Shown: positions 13,525-16,803 of the stretch, in pieces | Position numbering within the stretch: the first letter of the stretch is position 1 | Layout: each line of letters starts with the position of its first letter | NCBI GenBank assembly: GCA_002382735.1 | Contig: DFZN01000027.1 | Span: 10,871-27,673 of the forward strand | DNA from: a bacterium UBP11_UBA4055 | GTDB taxonomy: Bacteria > UBA4055 | Length of the DNA stretch: 16,803 bases | Reading direction: 5' to 3' | The notes under the pieces: model-generated | The model's input: only the letters and a program-made list of their open reading frames with translations | What the model was told of the DNA's origin: nothing | The model's database searches: none | Program-made: the position numbers and the translations under genes

Positions 13525-14811
13525 ATGTACGAAAATTCATACAATCCCTACAAAATAGCACAGGAGCAGTTCGATAAGGCTGCTGACATTCTCGGGCTTG
13601 ACAGAGCCTCAAGAGATCTTCTGCGTACACCCATGAAGGAATACCACTTCAGTATCCCTGTAAGGATGGACGACGGCACAAAAAGGATATTTAAGGGATT
13701 CAGGATCATGCATAACGACGCGAGAGGCCCGGCTAAAGGCGGAATAAGATTCCATCCCCACGAAACTGTTGACACCATGAGGGCGTTGTCGATGCTGATG
13801 AGCTGGAAAACGGCTGTTGCGGATATCCCCCTTGGAGGCGGAAAAGGAGGAGTAGTCTGCGATCCGCACGACCTTTCTCTGAATGAACAGGAACAGATAT
13901 GCAGGGGATGGGTAAGGCAGAATTTCAAGAATATCGGGGCCAATATAGATGTGCCTGCACCTGAACTTATGACGAACGCCCGCCACATGTTATGGATGCT
14001 CGATGAGTACGAGACCATTACCGGTTCAAGAAATCCGGGTTTTATCACCGGTAAACCTGTCGGAATGGGCGGATCTCTCGGTAAGATCGAATCGACCGGT
14101 TATGGTGTTATGCTCTGTATAAGAGAAGCTTTGAAGGAATTGGGCGTCAAACCGGGAAATACTACAGCGAGTTTTCAGGGTTTCGGTAATGTGGCGCAGA
14201 ACGCGATCGAACTTTACAACAAAATGGGCGGCACCGTATTATGCGTGTCAAGCTGGGATCAGAAAGAGATGAAAGCTGTTACCTTCCGCAAGAAAAGCGG
14301 TATAGATCTTCAGGAACTTAAAAAAATATCAGATCCGTTCGGAGGAATAGATAAAAATAAAGCATCCGATTTGGGTTACGATATCAAAGACGGCAGTGAA
14401 TGGATAAAACAGGATGTTGACATTCTCGTTCCGGCGGCGATCGAGAATCAGATAGACCATGAGAATGTGAGCAGCATTTCATCTTCTGTTAGGATCCTCG
14501 CTGAAGGGGCTAACAGCTCTACGAATCCGTCAGCTGAACCGGAAATATATTCAAAAGGAATAAAACTGATACCGGATCTGCTGGCGAACACCGGCGGTGT
14601 TATCTGCTCATATTTCGAACAGGTTCAGAGCAACAGCAATTATTACTGGGATAAAAATGAAGTTTTCGGAAAGCTTGACCAGAAGATCACATCAGCCTAC
14701 ATATCAGTAAGTGAGTTCTCCAGAAAAAACAATTTAAACATGCGTGACGCAGCTTACATCATATCTGTGGACAGGGTGGCTACAGCATGCAGAGAAAGGG
14801 GATGGGTGTAG
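13525..14811 (+). CDS. Glu/Leu/Phe/Val dehydrogenase, probable glutamate dehydrogenase
   Basis: A 428-residue NAD(P)-dependent amino-acid dehydrogenase interconverting glutamate and 2-oxoglutarate plus ammonia. ATG 13525 is chosen because AGGAG lies six bases before it; the frame is open from a TTG at 13456. The substrate domain has KGGIRFHP (K71), SWKTAVADIPLGGGKGG (K95, catalytic K107), and VPAPELMTN (143-151). TGKPVGMGGSLG (176-186) follows. The Rossmann domain shows QGFGNVAQ (218-225). Ala at the end of the GxGxxA pattern would fit NADP or dual use, but it is not decisive. Later parts LVPAAIENQI and LAEGANSSTN are family hallmarks. It is 3 bp ahead of the kinase-like gene, so they are probably one operon. 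Confidence 0.93.
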   Translation: MYENSYNPYKIAQEQFDKAADILGLDRASRDLLRTPMKEYHFSIPVRMDDGTKRIFKGFRIMHNDARGPAKGGIRFHPHETVDTMRALSMLMSWKTAVADIPLGGGKGGVVCDPHDLSLNEQEQICRGWVRQNFKNIGANIDVPAPELMTNARHMLWMLDEYETITGSRNPGFITGKPVGMGGSLGKIESTGYGVMLCIREALKELGVKPGNTTASFQGFGNVAQNAIELYNKMGGTVLCVSSWDQKEMKAVTFRKKSGIDLQELKKISDPFGGIDKNKASDLGYDIKDGSEWIKQDVDILVPAAIENQIDHENVSSISSSVRILAEGANSSTNPSAEPEIYSKGIKLIPDLLANTGGVICSYFEQVQSNSNYYWDKNEVFGKLDQKITSAYISVSEFSRKNNLNMRDAAYIISVDRVATACRERGWV

Positions 14812-14814
14812 AAA

Positions 14815-16542
14815 ATGAAAGAATTCGACTTTTTGAGCTCAGTCGGGAACGGTGATAAAACAGTTTCTCCGTTATTTATCGGGTCAGGTGAAGTGGGCGG
14901 GAAAGCTCACAGTCTAATAACCGCCGAGGAGATCGTTGAGGAGATCAAAGGTACAGGTAAATATTCCGATATGACAGTTGACATTCCGAAATTCACTGTC
15001 CTTAAAACGGATATATTCGACACTTTTATGGAGATGAACGCTCTCTATGATGTTGCGCTGTCAGACTCTGAAGACAGCAGAATAGCCCATGAATTTCAGA
15101 AAGCAGATCTTCCTTTTGAGACCTTAAAAGATCTCAGAGATCTGATATCGGGCTCTGTGAACCCTCTTGCGATAAGATCGTCGAGTCTTTTGGAGGATGC
15201 GAAATTTGAACCTTTCGCGGGAATATATGCGACAAAAATGCTTCCGAATAATCAGCTTGACATCGACGCGAGGTGCAGAAAACTTTATGAAGCCGTAAAG
15301 CTGGTGTACGCATCCGTCTTTTTTAAATCCCCTAAAGAATATCTGAAGGCGACAAAACACGATATACGCGATGAGAAAATGGCCGTTATAATACAGGAGG
15401 TCATCGGCAGAAAGCACGGAGAACGCTATTACCCCGACATTTCCGGCGTTGCCCGGTCATACAATTTTTATCCTATGGGCAGATCAAAACCCGAGGACGG
15501 TGTTGTCGATCTTGCGGTAGGACTTGGAAAAACGATAGTGGACGGCGGGCTTTCATGGACATATTCTCCTCAGGACCCTTCACAGTCACCTCCGTTCGGT
15601 TCTGTCAGCGAGATACTGAAAAATACTCAAACGGAATTCTGGCATATAATCTTAAGTGAACCTGAAGAGTTTGACCCGATAAACGAAACTGAGTTCATGA
15701 GGCTGAGCAGCATAACAGCGGCAGAAGAAGACTCGTCTCTGGGAATGAGTGCGTCCACAGTTACAGATTCCGGCAGAATAACGCCGGGAACAGGCACTGA
15801 CGGCCCCAGGGTCATAAATTTTGCGCCGTTATTGAATCTGGATCTTCTTCCCGTGAACGACATGGTAAAAGATCTTTTAAAAGTTTGTGAAAATAAATTC
15901 AATACTCCTGTTGAGATCGAGTTCGCGATCACCATATCAGGTGAAGGATATGATGCCGAAGGCAGGTTCGGGCTTCTCCAGGTCAGACCGATGGTAGTTT
16001 CGGATGAAAAGATCGAGATATCTGAAAAAGAGACCGGTGACCCCGATAACATCGTGACCACAGAGTACGCTCTCGGGAACGGAATGTCGGATGAGATAAC
16101 GGATGTATTATTCGTAAAACCCGACAGGTTTGATGCCAGGAATACTAAAAAGATAGCCTCAGAGATAGGCAAATTCAACTCGATGCTGACGGAAATGAAC
16201 AGGAAATACATACTCATCGGCTTCGGAAGATGGGGAAGTTCCGATCACTGGTTGGGTATCCCTGTAGACTGGGGACAGATATCGAATGTACATACTATTA
16301 TTGAGTCCGGACTGCCTAATATGAACATTGAACTGAGCCAGGGCTCACATTTTTTCCATAATATGACCAGCTTCGGTGTTAACTACCTTTCCGTACCATG
16401 TTACTATGAGCATGAGATCAACTGGGAAAAATTAAATAAAATGAAAGTGGTAAAAGAAAGCGAAAATGTGGCATGGGTCAGATCATCCGAACCTGTTTTG
16501 ATCAAAGTTGACGGTAGAACCGGAAAGGGTGTAATAAAGTAA
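14815..16542 (+). CDS. PEP/pyruvate-binding (PPDK N-terminal, ATP-grasp) domain protein
   Basis: A 575-residue protein with the ATP-grasp nucleotide-binding module of pyruvate phosphate dikinase and PEP synthase (PF01326): VGGKAHSL (27-34), LAIRSSSLLED (118-128), VIIQEVIG (191-198), VGLGKTIVDG (235-244) and LLQVRPM near 386. It lacks the phosphohistidine swivelling domain and the PEP/pyruvate TIM barrel, so it cannot be a complete dikinase. The last 180 residues form a conserved-looking domain with YILIGFGRWGSSDHWLG and HFFHNMTSFGVNYLS, as in other stand-alone PEP/pyruvate-binding proteins of unknown substrate. It is 3 bp after glutamate dehydrogenase and 16 bp before the next gene, so it may act in carbon/nitrogen control, which is inference. 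Confidence 0.88.
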   Translation: MKEFDFLSSVGNGDKTVSPLFIGSGEVGGKAHSLITAEEIVEEIKGTGKYSDMTVDIPKFTVLKTDIFDTFMEMNALYDVALSDSEDSRIAHEFQKADLPFETLKDLRDLISGSVNPLAIRSSSLLEDAKFEPFAGIYATKMLPNNQLDIDARCRKLYEAVKLVYASVFFKSPKEYLKATKHDIRDEKMAVIIQEVIGRKHGERYYPDISGVARSYNFYPMGRSKPEDGVVDLAVGLGKTIVDGGLSWTYSPQDPSQSPPFGSVSEILKNTQTEFWHIILSEPEEFDPINETEFMRLSSITAAEEDSSLGMSASTVTDSGRITPGTGTDGPRVINFAPLLNLDLLPVNDMVKDLLKVCENKFNTPVEIEFAITISGEGYDAEGRFGLLQVRPMVVSDEKIEISEKETGDPDNIVTTEYALGNGMSDEITDVLFVKPDRFDARNTKKIASEIGKFNSMLTEMNRKYILIGFGRWGSSDHWLGIPVDWGQISNVHTIIESGLPNMNIELSQGSHFFHNMTSFGVNYLSVPCYYEHEINWEKLNKMKVVKESENVAWVRSSEPVLIKVDGRTGKGVIK

Positions 16543-16558
16543 ACTGACAGGGGAAATA

Positions 16559-16803
16559 ATGGGTAATAAGGAATCACTCGGAAAACTGATCAAAGACCTT
16601 CGCGAAAGAGCGAAAGAGATAAAGTGCATTTATCAGGTACAGGAACTCCTCAACGATCAGAGTCTGAGCCTGGAAGATGTATGTATGAGAATAATAAAGA
16701 TACTTCCTCAGGGTTTTCAATATCCCGATGTATGCACTTCTCAAATAGTACTGTCAGGGGAAAAATATTACGACAGGAGTTTTCCTGAAACTGAATGGAA
16801 ATT
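16559..16803 (+). CDS. start of a further gene, N-terminal sensor-like segment (cut by window end)
   Basis: The first 81 residues of a gene running off the window, with AGGGG six bases before its ATG and only 16 bp after the preceding stop. The opening MGNKESLGKLIKDLRERAKE and then IKCIYQVQELLNDQSLSLED followed by IIKILPQGFQYPDVC resemble the helical lead and GAF-like sensor found at the start of some histidine kinases and PEP/pyruvate-binding proteins (pattern LRERAKEL-CLY-V--LL). The order suggests another kinase-type protein in the same operon. Which of these it is cannot be told from the fragment. Confidence 0.6.
   Translation, partial: MGNKESLGKLIKDLRERAKEIKCIYQVQELLNDQSLSLEDVCMRIIKILPQGFQYPDVCTSQIVLSGEKYYDRSFPETEWK

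Noticed and set aside
13548..14048. Open frames opposite the glutamate dehydrogenase gene
   Set aside because: Shadows of a conserved coding region, with no independent support.

Overview
The window comes from an AT-rich bacterial chromosome that I cannot place firmly. The LysM/coiled-coil and lipoprotein pair, the DUF4143 ATPase and the ATP-grasp kinase next to glutamate dehydrogenase look like an uncultured FCB-type lineage (Cloacimonadota or Delongbacteria-like). That is an impression from protein style, not a measurement.

Layout. (1) Positions 1-1370 are the tail of what I read as an integron gene-cassette array: two one-gene cassettes (an unknown protein and a pRiA4b ORF-3-like protein). 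Each is bounded by a core site that is an exact 9-bp reverse complement of the site behind its stop codon, and two attC-like hairpins lie at 39-103 and 803-865. No integrase gene is in view. (2) Positions 1377-5022 are an accessory block: a DUF4143 AAA ATPase (minus) preceded by three 33-bp tandem repeats that carry its probable promoter and ribosome site, a DUF2442 protein (minus), a truncated DUF4011 helicase-like gene (plus) and a complete DUF1016/YhcG-type PDDEXK nuclease (plus). The last three genes lie between two near-identical 31/32-bp direct repeats (2744 and 4991). (3) Positions 5032-12177 are a tightly packed minus-strand core operon transcribed pgpH-ybeY-corC-tig-clpP-clpX, with overlaps of 1 to 14 bp at most junctions. 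It joins c-di-AMP turnover, rRNA processing, a CBS membrane protein and the trigger factor/ClpXP protein quality-control genes. (4) Positions 12200-13262 hold an exported LysM coiled-coil protein and a small coiled-coil lipoprotein (minus), with a good promoter upstream and a strong intrinsic terminator downstream. (5) Positions 13525-16803 (plus) hold glutamate dehydrogenase, a PEP/pyruvate-binding ATP-grasp protein, and the start of a further gene cut by the window edge, probably one operon.

The most interesting material is the cassette array with its truncated last attC, the repeat system around the ATPase and accessory block, and a ClpP whose catalytic Asp is Asn. Starts were moved inward from the longest reading frame for six genes because ribosome-binding sites (and, for the first cassette, the recombination boundary) support the inner codon.
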